Position numbers and translations under genes: made by a program. 19,597 nucleotides of DNA from contig JAQIWT010000471.1 in the NCBI GenBank assembly GCA_034696485.1, positions 1-19,597 of the forward strand. Reading direction: 5' to 3'. This document shows positions 18,938 to 19,597 of the stretch, in pieces (position 1 is the stretch's first letter; every line of letters starts with the position of its first letter). Source of the DNA: Isohypsibius dastychi. Its lineage: Eukaryota; Tardigrada; Eutardigrada; Parachela; Isohypsibiidae. Below the pieces are notes generated by a model. That model ran no database searches, was not told where the DNA came from, and saw only the letters and a list, made by a program, of their open reading frames with translations.

Positions 18938-19440
18938 TGTTGGAATTTATTCAAACTGGGAAAGAAGGTGTTTTTGAATAAGGACTCAGTTTTTGTTGTC
19001 TGTGGTCGGTTTTGTTTTGTAAATTTGATGAGTACCTCTTGAAATGGGTTGCAGATATTCAGAAAAGAGGAACTGCAGATGCGTTTTTACTGAACATCAA
19101 ATCGAAATTGCTATGCGCAGGAAAGACTAGCTGCTTTCGTCGTCGCCAGATTAGTTGGTTTAGGTAGTTAGCATCGCTGGTGATTGTACCTGTAGATGTT
19201 CAGATGGCTAAGAGATTGTGGTACCTAGTTAAACACGCACGTTGCACTTCACTTTAATCTTCAGAAGACATTCATCTGCAGTTCGTCTTTTCTGACTGAC
19301 CACCTTCAATTTAATTGGATTGTCCCGACCGAAATCACCTGACGTTTTTGTACCACAGCCATGTATGTATTATATATACATACTATTGTCTGTGATCTCG
19401 ACGGCAGCATTTACTTAATCAACGTGAAGAACCGAAAACG
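18938..19440. other. Intergenic stretch, nothing coding recognised
   Basis: It contains a near-palindromic AT-rich stretch, GTATGTATTATATATACATA (about 19364-19383), and no supported gene. A 28-codon plus ORF near 19042 with three cysteines is too short to call. Confidence 0.4.
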
Positions 19441-19569
19441 TACCAGGAGATTTCAGGAGCCGGGGAGCCATGCTGAATCTTCCCGGAGTGATGGGCTTTA
19501 TTCTTCCACTATCGTGGAGCGTAAAATTCAGACAAAACGTTTCAATCCCCAGTTTGTTACTCTTTTTTG
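19441..19569 (+). repeat. Dispersed repeat, copy C (cut by window end)
   Basis: This is similar to the first 130 bp of copies A and B: TACCAGGAGA, GCTGAATCTTCCCGG, CTTCCACTAT, GAGCGTAAAATTC and ACTCTTTTTTGT line up in order. It is more diverged than A and B are from each other. Confidence 0.5.
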
Positions 19570-19573
19570 TCCA

Positions 19574-19597
19574 CCCCCCCCCCCCCCCCCCCCCCCC
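19574..19597. repeat. Poly-C run at the window end
   Basis: 24 consecutive C form the last bases of the window. A homopolymer at a sequence end often marks an assembly break rather than true length. Confidence 0.9.

Noticed and set aside
1-19597. tRNA, rRNA, CRISPR, bacterial operon signals
   Set aside because: I looked for cloverleaf patterns, rRNA-like conserved stretches and regularly spaced repeats and saw none. The gene structure is eukaryotic.

Overview
The window looks like nuclear DNA of a small-genome invertebrate animal. Genes are split by short GT-AG introns, mostly 45 to 160 bp. TATA boxes sit about 25 to 35 bp before inferred transcription starts. Most predicted products are small secreted, cysteine-rich or Thr/Ser-rich proteins, and there are no bacterial operons or ribosome binding sites. 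I could not fix the phylum from sequence alone. All well-supported genes lie on the minus strand.

The left half is dominated by one complete DNA transposon at 1610-7990 (6381 bp). Its terminal inverted repeats start TGTAG and end CTACA, are identical over 162 bp, and remain recognisable over about 218 bp. It is flanked by the direct 6-bp repeat CACGTC. Between the repeats lies one minus-strand gene that I could splice through 12 exons in a single uninterrupted frame (1505 codons plus stop). The protein has, in order, a Pro/Tyr-rich head, an HHCC zinc finger, a D-57-D-35-E integrase core, a GPY/F-like domain, a basic linker, a Ulp1/C48-like cysteine protease domain, a PHD finger and a second Ulp1-like domain. 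This matches the Ginger (Gypsy-integrase-related) superfamily, Ginger1 group. The Ulp1-PHD-Ulp1 tail and the 6-bp duplication are the unusual points.

The transposon appears to sit inside an older minus-strand host gene. A TATA box and signal-peptide exon lie to its right (8384-8094). Thr-rich mucin-like and Ly6/three-finger-like exons lie to its left (1480-900). Further left, at 215-1, another signal-peptide gene with its own TATA box runs off the window.

The right half (9.2-19.6 kb) holds three members of one secreted cysteine-rich family on the minus strand. Two are apparently intact (12396-11676 and 18937-18226) and one between them is a pseudogene (15855-14967). The intact copies share a four-exon, phase-0 layout and an 11-cysteine pattern whose second half has inhibitor-cystine-knot spacing. 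A single-exon secreted Ser/Thr/Ala/Pro-rich protein gene lies at 16968-16051. Two weak plus-strand cysteine-rich ORFs are at 13904-14269 and 17434-17634.

The remaining DNA holds a 373-bp foldback element, a nearly perfect 61-bp-arm hairpin, three copies of a dispersed repeat (two of them tail to tail) and several poly-G/C runs, one of which ends the window. The overall picture is a transposon-rich cluster of fast-evolving secreted-protein genes, with one apparently intact and possibly recent Ginger insertion.
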